From: Acidobacteriota bacterium
Lineage (GTDB): Bacteria; Acidobacteriota; Terriglobia; Acidiferrales; UBA7541
Direction: 5' to 3'
Assembly (NCBI GenBank): GCA_021324935.1
Contig: JAJPIE010000058.1
Location: 1-43,691 of the forward strand
DNA length: 43,691 nucleotides
Shown: positions 25,874 to 34,820 of the stretch, piece by piece
How the letters are laid out: each line of letters opens with the position of its first letter
How positions within the stretch are numbered: the first letter of the stretch is position 1
Translations under genes and position numbers: made by a program
The notes under the pieces: model-generated
Database searches by the model: none
What the model was told of the DNA's origin: nothing
The model's input: only the letters and a program-made list of their open reading frames with translations

Positions 25874-28672
25874 ATGACACTCAAACCCATGTTCGCTCTC
25901 GCCTTTGGAATCGGAATGCTCGCTGTCGGTCCTTCCTCAATTCGTGCCCAGGCGCCGGTCCAACTCTCCAACGCAAAACTTCTCGGCGAAGTGCCCGGCC
26001 AGCCTCGCACCACCAACAATTTCCCCACCGCCGCTGCCATTTCTCCTGATGGCCGCTTTGCCGTCTTGCTTCACAGCGGCTATGGCGCCTACACCTCTCG
26101 GGAAGAACAGTCCCTCACCGTCTTGAATCTCCAAACCGACGAACTCCGCGATTTCCCCGACGATCGCCTCGGCAGCGACGCCAAGCAATCTTATTTTCTC
26201 GGCCTCGCCTTCAGCACCGACGGCCGCCGCCTCTACGCATCCTTCGCCTCGCTCACCGACCCCCTTGGCAAAGAGCAGGGCAGTACGGGCAACGGCATCG
26301 CCGTCTACACCTTCGAAAATGGCGTCGTCTCTCCGGAACGCTTCATCCCTCTTGCTCCGCGGAGAACGCTTCCCTCCGGCAAACAGCGCCGCGCAATTTT
26401 CCAGGACGTTACTTATCCCGCCGGCCTCAGCGTCACAAGCTTCAATGGCAACGACCACATCCTCGTCGCCTGTAACGGTTCGGACGAGGCCATTCTCCTC
26501 AACGCATCCGACGGAAAAATCCTCCATCGCTTCGATCTTTCCACCTTTAAACGCATTCCGGGTTCGCTTCCGTACACTACCGTGATCGCCCACGACGGCC
26601 GCCGCGCTTTCGTCTCCCTCTGGAACGCCTCCTCCGTCGCCGAACTCGATCTCGTTGCCGGCAAAATCCGCCGCATCATCCCCCTCGAAAAGCCCAAATC
26701 CGCGTTGGAGGGCGGCTCACACCCCACCGCACTGCTCTTGACGCATGACGACTCCAGACTCTTCGTTGCCCTTACGAATCGCGACAAAGTCGATGTCCTC
26801 GACGCTGCCACGGGCACACTCCTTAACGAGCTCTCCACCAAGCTCCCCGGTCAGAAATACGGCGGCAGCGACCCCGAAACTCTAGCCCTCTCACCCGGCG
26901 AAAAAACACTCTTCTCCGCCGACGCTATCTCCGATTCCGTCGCCGTCTTCGATCTCACGCGCCTCGCTCCCGGCACTCAACTTCAGGCAACGGGCTTCAT
27001 TCCCACCGAGTTCTATCCCACCGTGGTCGCTGTAACCTCCACGGATCTCCTCATCGGCACTGCGAAAGGCCGTGGCTCCGGCCCGAATCCCGCTCCGCTC
27101 AAGAAAAATTCCGCTGGCGTGCCGGAATATCCCTATAACCCGGCCATGACCCATGGCTCACTTGCCCGCATCCCGCTCGCCGCTATTTCCGCAAATCTTG
27201 TTGCCTGGTCTGTTCAGGCCGCTGCCGCCAACGCTGCCCATGGCAATACCGACAAAATCCCCTTCGCCTCCGGCGCGAATCCCATTAAGCACGTCATTTA
27301 TATCCTCAAGGAAAACCGCACCTACGATCAGCTCTTCGGCGATCTCGGCGCCGGCGATGGCGATCCCTCCCTCACCATGTATGGCGAGGACATCACGCCC
27401 AATCAGCACAAGCTTGCCCGCCAATTCGGCGTCCTCGACAATTTTTACGACAGTGGCGACGTCTCCGGCGACGGCCACGTCTGGTCCACCTCCGCTTCCA
27501 TCTCCGACTACATCGAAAAAACCTGGCCCATCGGCTATCGTGGCCACGAGCATACCTACGACTCCGAAGGCGAACTCCTCGGCGGCATCTCTCTCGAAGA
27601 TGGATTACCCGACGCCGGGGAGCCCACCGGCGGCTACCTCTGGAAAAATTTCGCCGCCCACGGCATCACCTATCGCCACTACGGCGAATACATCGTGTCG
27701 CGCTGGTGCTCCGCCAAATCCGATCCGCAAAAACCGGACAGCGGGCCGCCCAAAGTCGCGGGCGCCGCCTGCAAGCGCGCGGTGATCAAAAAAGGAGAGC
27801 CTCTCGAACCCAACGTCGGCGAACCGCGCGGCGGCCGCAGTCCTTACCCATGGGACATCCCCCTCCTCTCAAAAAACATCGCTTCCCAACGGGAACTCCG
27901 CGGCCACTTCGATCCGCTCTACCCCGATTTCGAAGTCGCCTATCCCGATCAGCTCCGCGCCGACGAATTCCTCAACGAATTCAACTCCTTCGTTGCCTCT
28001 CGCAAATCTGGCCGCGACGCTATGCCGCAATTTATCCTGCTGCGTCTCCCCAACGACCACACCGCCGGCGGCACCAAGGATCAGCCCACGCCTTCGTCTT
28101 CTGTCGCCGACAACGATCTTGCCGTCGGTCGCGTTGTCGACGCAGTCTCTCACAGCCCTTATTGGGACGACACCGCTATCCTCATCCTCGAAGACGACGC
28201 CCAGGACGGCCCCGACCACGTCGATTCCCACCGCAGCATCGCCCTGGTCATCAGCAAATTTGCTCCCCTGCCGCAATCCGGGGAAGGGAAGTCCGCTCCT
28301 TTCGTCGAACATCACTTCTATACAACTATCAACCTGATTCGCACCATGGAATCCCTTCTTGGCGCTCCTCCCATGAACGCCAACGATTCCCGCGCCGCCG
28401 TCATGGCCCCGCTTTTCTCCGGCCCCGGCACGCAACCCGCCTTCGCCGCCGACTATCGCAACCGCGACAACGGCCTCCTCTACGAAATGAACTCCAAGGA
28501 ATGGAAAGAAGGCGCCAACCTCGACTTCTCCCACGCTGATGCCGCCGACAACACCGTCCTCAACCGCTTCCTTTGGCAAGACCGCATGGGCTCCGCCCCC
28601 ATGCCCTCGCCCCGGCACAATGTTTTTCCACTGTCGCTATCTGGGCAGGCCGTACGGAAAGACCCCGATTGA
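25874..28672 (+). CDS. YncE-like beta-propeller fused to a phosphoesterase (alkaline phosphatase superfamily)
   Basis: A 932-residue exported two-domain protein. The signal peptide ends near SSIRA-Q (residue 26). Residues about 30-450 are a YncE-type seven-bladed propeller with repeated SPDGRFAVLL, STDGRRLYAS and THDDSRLFVA blades. From about residue 480 comes a phosphoesterase domain (PF04185-like, as in phospholipase C and acid phosphatases), starting HVIYILKENRTYDQLFGDLG, with SGDVSGDGHVWSTSA and later ILILEDDAQDGPDHVDSHRS, which hold metal-binding Asp/His residues. ATG 25874 is chosen although it has no ribosome-binding site; the upstream extension reads through repeats. Such fusions are common in soil bacteria; the substrate is unknown. 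Confidence 0.92.
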   Translation: MTLKPMFALAFGIGMLAVGPSSIRAQAPVQLSNAKLLGEVPGQPRTTNNFPTAAAISPDGRFAVLLHSGYGAYTSREEQSLTVLNLQTDELRDFPDDRLGSDAKQSYFLGLAFSTDGRRLYASFASLTDPLGKEQGSTGNGIAVYTFENGVVSPERFIPLAPRRTLPSGKQRRAIFQDVTYPAGLSVTSFNGNDHILVACNGSDEAILLNASDGKILHRFDLSTFKRIPGSLPYTTVIAHDGRRAFVSLWNASSVAELDLVAGKIRRIIPLEKPKSALEGGSHPTALLLTHDDSRLFVALTNRDKVDVLDAATGTLLNELSTKLPGQKYGGSDPETLALSPGEKTLFSADAISDSVAVFDLTRLAPGTQLQATGFIPTEFYPTVVAVTSTDLLIGTAKGRGSGPNPAPLKKNSAGVPEYPYNPAMTHGSLARIPLAAISANLVAWSVQAAAANAAHGNTDKIPFASGANPIKHVIYILKENRTYDQLFGDLGAGDGDPSLTMYGEDITPNQHKLARQFGVLDNFYDSGDVSGDGHVWSTSASISDYIEKTWPIGYRGHEHTYDSEGELLGGISLEDGLPDAGEPTGGYLWKNFAAHGITYRHYGEYIVSRWCSAKSDPQKPDSGPPKVAGAACKRAVIKKGEPLEPNVGEPRGGRSPYPWDIPLLSKNIASQRELRGHFDPLYPDFEVAYPDQLRADEFLNEFNSFVASRKSGRDAMPQFILLRLPNDHTAGGTKDQPTPSSSVADNDLAVGRVVDAVSHSPYWDDTAILILEDDAQDGPDHVDSHRSIALVISKFAPLPQSGEGKSAPFVEHHFYTTINLIRTMESLLGAPPMNANDSRAAVMAPLFSGPGTQPAFAADYRNRDNGLLYEMNSKEWKEGANLDFSHADAADNTVLNRFLWQDRMGSAPMPSPRHNVFPLSLSGQAVRKDPD

Positions 28673-28811
28673 TCGCTCGCTTTCCCAGTTATCCGCCGCA
28701 AATTCGAAAGCGTCTGGAATCTCCCGGGCGTCCGTTTTTCTTACATCGTACGTTCTGCTCGCCCCTGGCTTTTACCCTGATCTATCCTGCCTTTTGGCTG
28801 CCATGTGCTGA

Positions 28812-30089
28812 TTACGCGCCGCTTTTCTCCTCTTCCATCCTCACCCGTTTCGGCCCAAACGCAATCATCCGCGGCGGCAGATCCCGAATCACTGGAATCT
28901 TCGCCAGCAATTTCAATTGCCAAGGGATGTTCCCCGCCTGCTTTGACATCAGCACGCTGGCGATCACTCTCCTCTGCATAAACGACTGAAACGCCTGAAT
29001 CACACGCGTCGGCCACTCCCGTCGCCGCTGCACCTCCGCCAGCTCCGCATCCGTCACCTCTCCCGACTTCAGCGGCCCGCCCAGCACGTTCGCCGCAACC
29101 ACCGCATCCTGAATCGCGTAGTTGATTCCCACTCCCCCCACCGGCGACATCACGTGCGCCGCATCCCCAATCAGCAGCAACCCCGGTTTGTGCCATACCG
29201 GGCAACGGCTCGACTCCACCGACAATAACGTAAATTGCTGCCAGTCCTTCAGCGCCTCCGCGTGTTTCGTAAATCGCGGCGCAATCTCGCTGATCTGTTG
29301 CCGCACTGCCTCCACGCCTTTCGCGCGCAGTTCCTGGTACAAGCCCTTCGGAAATACAAAACCGCCCTGCCAGTAGTCGTTCCGCTCCAGCAAAATGAAA
29401 ATTCGTCCCCTGCCTATCCCTCCGAATGCTCCGCTGCTGATTTGCGGCTCTCCGGGCAGCTTCGGCAGCCGGAACCACAGCACATCCATCGGCGGCGACG
29501 TTTTCACTGGCTCGAGTCCCGCCAGCCGCCGGACCTGCGAAAACCTCCCGTCCGCTCCCACGGTCAACACCGCTCGGATCTCCTGTGTCCCATCGGGTGC
29601 CGCGTATCGTACTCCCCGCACCGCCCCGTCTTCCTCCATGAGTTGATTCACGTTCGCATGCATCGCCAGCCGGAACCCCGGATATTTCGCGGCCTCGCTG
29701 GTCAGAAACTCCAGAAACCTCGACTGGGCTACCATAAAAATGTAGGGAAACTTCGTTTTCAGCCGCCGCAGGTCAAACGGAGTAATCACCCCGTTCGCAA
29801 ATTGCAGCGTCGGCCCGGAAACCTTCGTGTGCGGAATCTCGTGCAATTTTTCCGCCAGCCCGATCTGGTCCAGAATCTCCATCGTCGAGGGGTGAATCGT
29901 GTCCCCGCGAAATTCCCGGTCGAAATCCTTGTGCATCTCCAGCAGCGTAACCCGCACGCCCGCGCGCGCCAGCAGCAACGCCAGCATCACCCCGCCCGGC
30001 CCTCCACCCACAACACAGCATCCGGTCTCTGCTACTAAAACTCGCTCCGATTCTCGGGCTTCCGTGGGGACCGGAGGCGCGTCACTCAT
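28812..30089 (-). CDS. FAD-dependent monooxygenase (PHBH/UbiH fold)
   Basis: A 425-residue group A flavoprotein hydroxylase. From the chosen start MSDAPPVPTE (ATG 30089, AAGGAG seven bases upstream) the protein shows a dinucleotide-binding CCVVGGGPGGVMLALLLARA at about 24-43, an acidic residue ending the second strand (VTLLEMHKD), an FAD/NADPH-contact region VGADGRFSQVR near 196, and the second FAD motif LLIGDAAHVMSPVGGVGINY near 310. That is the complete set for the family. The substrate is probably an aromatic or polyprenyl compound, but no catabolic partner gene lies beside it. Confidence 0.9.
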   Translation of the reverse strand: MSDAPPVPTEARESERVLVAETGCCVVGGGPGGVMLALLLARAGVRVTLLEMHKDFDREFRGDTIHPSTMEILDQIGLAEKLHEIPHTKVSGPTLQFANGVITPFDLRRLKTKFPYIFMVAQSRFLEFLTSEAAKYPGFRLAMHANVNQLMEEDGAVRGVRYAAPDGTQEIRAVLTVGADGRFSQVRRLAGLEPVKTSPPMDVLWFRLPKLPGEPQISSGAFGGIGRGRIFILLERNDYWQGGFVFPKGLYQELRAKGVEAVRQQISEIAPRFTKHAEALKDWQQFTLLSVESSRCPVWHKPGLLLIGDAAHVMSPVGGVGINYAIQDAVVAANVLGGPLKSGEVTDAELAEVQRRREWPTRVIQAFQSFMQRRVIASVLMSKQAGNIPWQLKLLAKIPVIRDLPPRMIAFGPKRVRMEEEKSGA

Positions 30090-30180
30090 CGGGAGGCTCC
30101 TTAAAAAGTGAGGTATGCAGCGCGTCTCTGAGAGGATAGTCTGAAGCGGTGAACAAAACCACGTCACAAATCGGTGCGCC

Positions 30181-30216
30181 AAAAAAACAAAACGCCCGGG
30201 ATTTCTCCCGGGCGTT
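30181..30216 (-). terminator. Rho-independent terminator of rng
   Basis: An 11-bp perfect stem AACGCCCGGGA/TCCCGGGCGTT (30191-30201 with 30206-30216) has a TTTC loop. On the - strand it is followed by TTGTTTTTTT. It lies about 35 bp after the RNase E/G stop codon. Confidence 0.9.
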
Positions 30217-30249
30217 TCTTGCTAAGAAATAACAGCTAATAGCTAACGA

Positions 30250-33200
30250 CTAGTAAATATCATACTGCTCCCAGTGCAGCGTCGCGTCCGACTGAATAAT
30301 GATGTGCTTGTGCGCGTTCTGCTCCAGCTCATCCACCAGGATCGATTCGCGCGTCTTCAGCGCCTTGGCGATTTCCGGGTGCACGCGCAGCGTCAGGTTC
30401 GGCCCTTCGTGATCGGCCACGGCCATCTTCCGCGCCTCCGCTTGGATCTCGTAGCACAGCGTCGGAATGGACTTCACCATCCCCGACCCCGTGCAATACG
30501 GGCACGGCTGGCACAGCACGCGTTCCAGCGCCTGCTTCGTGCGCTTCCGCGTGATGCACACCAGTCCGAATTCGTTGAACGAGAGCGCCTTCGACGGAGC
30601 TTTGTCCTGCTCCAGCGCCTGCTGCAGCGCCGAAAGCACCTTCTCCCTGTTGCGCCGCTCTTCCATGTCGATGAAGTCCACCACGATGATGCCGCCCAGG
30701 TCGCGCAGCCGGATTTGCCGCACGATCTCCTTCACTGCCTCCAGGTTCGTCTTCACAATCGTGTCTTCCAGGCGCGTCGAACCCTTGCCCACGAACTTCC
30801 CGGTGTTCACGTCGATCGCCACCAGCGCTTCCGTGTGGTTGATGACGATGTACCCGCCCGACTTCAGCCACACCTTCGCCCGCAGCGCCTTGTCCAGTTC
30901 GTGCTGAATCCCGAACTCTTCGAAGATCGGCTGCTCCTTGGTGTAGAGCTTCACCTTGCTGACCAGCTTCGGCTGGAACCGGCTCACAAACTCCACTACC
31001 TTGCCGTATTCCTCTTCGCTGTCGATCCAGATGCCGGTGAAGTCGTCGCTCACATAATCGCGAAGAATCCGCTCCACCAGGTTCAAGTCGCGGTGCAGCA
31101 GCGCCGGAGCCTTGCGTTCGTCATTTTTCTGCTTGATCTCGTTCCAGGTCTTCCCCAGGAACTCGATGTCCGTCCGGATTTCCTCATCCGTCGCTCCGCC
31201 CGCCGCCGTCCGCACGATGAATCCGCCCGGATAGCTGCCGCGCGCTTCGCCCACCAGCCGCCGAAGCCGCAAACGGTTCTCCGCGCTCGCAATCTTTCGC
31301 GATACGCCGATGTGATCGATCGTCGGCATGTACACCAGGAATCGCCCCGGCAACGCCACGTGACTCGTGATCCGCGCGCCCTTTTTACCCAGCGGTTCCT
31401 TCGCGATCTGCACCACCACGTCCTGTCCGGCCTTCAACATCTCGGAGATAAGCTGCGGACGTCGCTGCTGTCCATGTCCGCCGTGATGCCCGCGATGTGG
31501 CCCGTGCCCCTGGCCGTGGCCTCCGCGACGCTCAAATCGCCCGCGTCCACGGTCCCCTCCCCGGTCGCCCCCGCGATCCCGGCGATCCGGCCGGCCGCCG
31601 CGCCCGCGGAATCCTCCGCGATCGCGGCCGCCCCGTTGTGGCCTCTGGAATCGAGAGCGAGGATTCGTTCCGATGCGCGCAAAATCTTCGCGAGGCGCTC
31701 CGGAATCTCGCGGTCCGCGGGTTTCGCCCGGCAAGAGCGTGGTTTCTTCTTCCGGCACCATTCCACCGGTTGCGCCTTCTCCGGCCGTCGCAGCAATCGC
31801 TTCGGACCCCACGTGCTGCAATGCCTCCTCATGAGCCAGATCGGCCCGCTCGGCCGCGGTCAGCTCCGCGCGTTCTTCCTCGTGCCCCTCTTCCTCATGG
31901 GGTTCGGCAATTTCGGATTCCGCGGCGAACTCTTCTTCGTGCGCTTCCGCCTCTGCCGCCTCGTCTTCGTCGTGTTCTTCCTCGAGCTCTTTGCGTTCGT
32001 GCCCGTGCTCTTCGCGCTCGGCAAGCTTGTGCGCCTCGTGCAGCGCTTCCGCTTCGTCCTCGTCGAACTCGGCTCCGCCCACCAGCGCGTCCGCTTCGGC
32101 TCGTGCTTGCGTCTCTTCGTGCTTCGCTTCCACCAATCGAGAAGATAGCGAAACCGCCTCGTCCTCGCTCAAGCCCGCCGTTCCGTTCCGCTCAGGGCTC
32201 GCGGGTGTTGCCTCCGCATGCTGCGCAGCGGCTGCACTTCCCGCCGCCCCCGCTTCATGCTCTTCGGCCACCTCTCCTGCCACTGCTTCCGATTCCGCCA
32301 GCACCCAGTGCGGCAGGCTGCCGGTAAAGCGCCGCGGAGAGCCCGCTGTTGGTTGCGCTCCGACGCCCGGGCGCGAGGGAACCTGATCGAAGTCCGGTTG
32401 CCGCTCTTCCCTCTCGTGGTTGCCAAGGGGTTCCACCGGAGCCGCGGGTGTTGGCCGCGCCCGGTACTTCGCCAGCGACTCGCCCGGCAGGATGATCTCT
32501 TCTTCACGCGATTCCGTCGGGGTGCTTGGACCCCGGTCGCGTTCGCCGCGGCGGTTGTCGTAGCCACCGCGATTCTCGCGCTCACCCTGCGGCGATGCAT
32601 ACTTCGAAGGGGGCAGATTCCTTCCGCCGCCTTGTCCGTGATGTCGGCGATCCCGGTCTCCGCCGCGTCCGCGCCGTCCCCAGCGTCCGCGCCGCCCGCC
32701 GCGCCCGCGGTCCCGGTCGCCACCGCGCTCCCCGCCTCGATCCTGCCCTTGCCCGCGGTCATGCCCTATCCGCGGGGGATAATTTCGCGTCGGGTTGTAG
32801 CTCGGTGCAAAATTCTGCGGGGCGGAGTCGTTCGATTCCGGCTGCCGCTCGTCCATCTCGTTGAACTCCGCCGCGCCCTCCGCTGCCGGCGCAACGTTGC
32901 CGGGTTCTTCTTCATCCCCGCCGAGAGCCTCTCCCGCTTCTGCGTGTTCTTCGCCGTGCTCGTGCTCTTCGCGCGGCTCCACCAGGGAAATCGTTTCTTC
33001 GTGCACCCCGCGCGTCGAGAGCACTTCTCCCGGCAACGCCTCGATCAGGTGCCCGCCATTGTCGCCCGCAATCGTCGGCGCCGCGTGACCCTCTCCATGG
33101 GAATGACCGTGATCATAGTCTTCGAGGTTTTCGAAAACGTCGCTCACGTATAGAAACGCGTCCCCGTCCAGGCCGATGTCCACGAATGCGGACTGCATGC

Positions 33201-33354
33201 CCGGCAGGACTCGGGTCACTTTTCCTTTGTAGATGCTGCCGACCAGCGCGAACTCTTTCTCGCGCTCGATGTAGATTTCGACTAGCTGTCCTTCTTCCAG
33301 AATCGCGACCCGCCGTTCGTGGGAGGTCGCGCTGATAACCAATTCTTTCGACAT
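30250..33354 (-). CDS. rng: Ribonuclease E/G with a large insert in its S1 domain
   Basis: Single-strand endoribonuclease of rRNA maturation and mRNA decay, 1034 residues. The catalytic core is complete: N-terminal RNase H-like/S1 start (SYKGKV-type IYKGKVTRVLPGMQSAFVDI at 41-60), DNase I-like domain with Asp848 (VAIDVNTG) and Asp893 (VVDFIDM), and the Zn-link cysteines Cys951 and Cys954 (CPYC). In E. coli RNase G the segment after the first S1 strands is about 15 residues. Here residues about 83-632 are inserted: RGG-like runs at about 199-245 and 574-631, and a Glu/His-rich acidic stretch at about 360-515. E. coli RNase E instead has its disordered region after the core. SD AAGGAG precedes ATG 33354. 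It is last in the mre/mrd cluster, preceded by a long leader. Confidence 0.93.
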   Translation of the reverse strand: MSKELVISATSHERRVAILEEGQLVEIYIEREKEFALVGSIYKGKVTRVLPGMQSAFVDIGLDGDAFLYVSDVFENLEDYDHGHSHGEGHAAPTIAGDNGGHLIEALPGEVLSTRGVHEETISLVEPREEHEHGEEHAEAGEALGGDEEEPGNVAPAAEGAAEFNEMDERQPESNDSAPQNFAPSYNPTRNYPPRIGHDRGQGQDRGGERGGDRDRGRGGRRGRWGRRGRGGDRDRRHHGQGGGRNLPPSKYASPQGERENRGGYDNRRGERDRGPSTPTESREEEIILPGESLAKYRARPTPAAPVEPLGNHEREERQPDFDQVPSRPGVGAQPTAGSPRRFTGSLPHWVLAESEAVAGEVAEEHEAGAAGSAAAAQHAEATPASPERNGTAGLSEDEAVSLSSRLVEAKHEETQARAEADALVGGAEFDEDEAEALHEAHKLAEREEHGHERKELEEEHDEDEAAEAEAHEEEFAAESEIAEPHEEEGHEEERAELTAAERADLAHEEALQHVGSEAIAATAGEGATGGMVPEEETTLLPGETRGPRDSGAPREDFARIGTNPRSRFQRPQRGGRDRGGFRGRGGRPDRRDRGGDRGGDRGRGRFERRGGHGQGHGPHRGHHGGHGQQRRPQLISEMLKAGQDVVVQIAKEPLGKKGARITSHVALPGRFLVYMPTIDHIGVSRKIASAENRLRLRRLVGEARGSYPGGFIVRTAAGGATDEEIRTDIEFLGKTWNEIKQKNDERKAPALLHRDLNLVERILRDYVSDDFTGIWIDSEEEYGKVVEFVSRFQPKLVSKVKLYTKEQPIFEEFGIQHELDKALRAKVWLKSGGYIVINHTEALVAIDVNTGKFVGKGSTRLEDTIVKTNLEAVKEIVRQIRLRDLGGIIVVDFIDMEERRNREKVLSALQQALEQDKAPSKALSFNEFGLVCITRKRTKQALERVLCQPCPYCTGSGMVKSIPTLCYEIQAEARKMAVADHEGPNLTLRVHPEIAKALKTRESILVDELEQNAHKHIIIQSDATLHWEQYDIY

Positions 33355-33688
33355 GAAAACTCCTTGGGATGCACCGCCGCCCGACCCTCATGGACATAGG
33401 TCCTGGGCAAGGCGCCGTCCCGGTCTTTCCCGGGACACGCTGGCGACAACAATATTGTTGCGGCATTGCGTTCGTAGCCGGAGGGGGAAGCCGCGTTGCG
33501 GCTTTCGTATTTCTTGAACCTCATGCTATCGAGGCTGGGCCGTTGCCGGGATTCTCCCGGGGGAACGGCGGTCGATGCGATCCTCACTCGTTAATTCCTT
33601 TTTTGCTGCAAGCGTCCCGAACTTTGATCGGTCCGCGGGTCCGGCGCAAACTCCCTGAAGTAAGCCGCGCTCGGACGCTGGCGAGTGG
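33355..33688 (-). promoter_or_regulatory. Structured leader of rng
   Basis: A 334-nt spacer without a gene. It holds at least four inverted repeats: GTCCCGG/CCGGGAC (33417-33436), a perfect 14-bp palindrome CAACAATATTGTTG (33447-33460), AAGCCGC-GTT-GCGGCTT (33488-33504), and GCCGTT..AACGGC enclosing CCGGGA-TTC-TCCCGG (33539-33569). In E. coli, RNase E controls its own mRNA through hairpins in a long leader. An analogous autoregulation here is inferred. Confidence 0.45.
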
Positions 33689-34777
33689 CTAGTTAACGAA
33701 TCGGCGCAGCCGGACATTCATTACCAGGCCTATCGCCAGGAATACAAATAACGTGGCCGAACCTCCGTAGGACATCAGCGGCAACGGAATGCCGGTTACC
33801 GGCATGGCCCCGATGACCATGGCCACATTTACCAACACGTGAAACCCCAGCGCTGCTGTCACGCCCATGACCAGAAACATTCCCGCGCGGTCCTTGGCGC
33901 GTTGGGCGTTCTGGACCAGTCGTAACAATAACGCCATGTACAGCCCAAGGGCAAGCAGCACGCCTTTGAATCCCTGTTCTTCCGCCCACGCCGACATGAT
34001 AAAGTCGGAATACCGCACCGGAATATACCCCAGCTGATTCTGGCTGCCCTTGCCGAAGCCCTTCCCCCAGAAGCCGCCCGAGCCCACCGCTATCTTCGAC
34101 TGCAAAACCTGGTAGCCGGAGCCCTTCGCGTCTTCCTCAGGATGCAAAAACGATGTAACCCTTTCCTTCTGATACGGCTTCAGGAAGTGCCATCCTACCG
34201 GCAACATCATGACGCCGATTAATACAATCACCGCCGCATGTTTCCACTGCAGCCCGGCTAAAAACGCCCCCACAATCAACATCGGCATCAGCACCAGCGC
34301 TGTGCCGAGATCCGGCTGCTTTAGAATCAATACCAGCGGGATGCCTACCAGTAACCCTGCCTTAATCAAATCCTGCAGGGAAAGCTCGTCGGTGCGCACT
34401 TCCGCAAAGAAGCGCGCCAACACAATGATTATAATCAATTTGACAAGTTCTGACACCTGCAGAAATTCCCCCAGCACGGGAATCCATCGCTTGGCACCAA
34501 AGCGCGTGTGCCCCACCAACAAAACCGCTGTAAGTGCAATAAGTCCTATAATATACAGAATCGGCGCCTGGTCCATGATCACGTGGTAGTCCAGCCGCGA
34601 CAGCACAAACATCAGCACGATTCCGATCATCAGCCACCGGATTTGTTTCATGTGCATGCCCGCCAGCGCGCTTCCATGCGTTGCCGAATAGATCTCCACG
34701 ACTCCCAGCGCGCAGATCGCCGCCACAATCGCCAGCATCCACCAGTCGTAATCGCGTGTTGTTGTTCCGTCGTTCAT
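33689..34777 (-). CDS. rodA: Rod-shape SEDS glycosyltransferase RodA
   Basis: Polytopic inner-membrane peptidoglycan polymerase of the elongasome, working with PBP2. Length 362 residues; about ten membrane helices can be read, beginning WWMLAIVAAICALGVVEIYS. Typical SEDS segments are LFVLSRLDYH-like start of helix 3, the loop KRWIPVLGEFLQVSELVKL, and the last helices with GIPLPLMSYGGSATLFVFLAIGLVMNV, the family's C-terminal signature. The start lies 43 nt after the mrdA stop; a clear ribosome-binding site is lacking, so coupling to mrdA is likely. Confidence 0.95.
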   Translation of the reverse strand: MNDGTTTRDYDWWMLAIVAAICALGVVEIYSATHGSALAGMHMKQIRWLMIGIVLMFVLSRLDYHVIMDQAPILYIIGLIALTAVLLVGHTRFGAKRWIPVLGEFLQVSELVKLIIIIVLARFFAEVRTDELSLQDLIKAGLLVGIPLVLILKQPDLGTALVLMPMLIVGAFLAGLQWKHAAVIVLIGVMMLPVGWHFLKPYQKERVTSFLHPEEDAKGSGYQVLQSKIAVGSGGFWGKGFGKGSQNQLGYIPVRYSDFIMSAWAEEQGFKGVLLALGLYMALLLRLVQNAQRAKDRAGMFLVMGVTAALGFHVLVNVAMVIGAMPVTGIPLPLMSYGGSATLFVFLAIGLVMNVRLRRFVN

Positions 34778-34820
34778 CTAGTTTCAGCCTGACACAATAC
34801 CTTGCGACCTTTCCCTTCGC

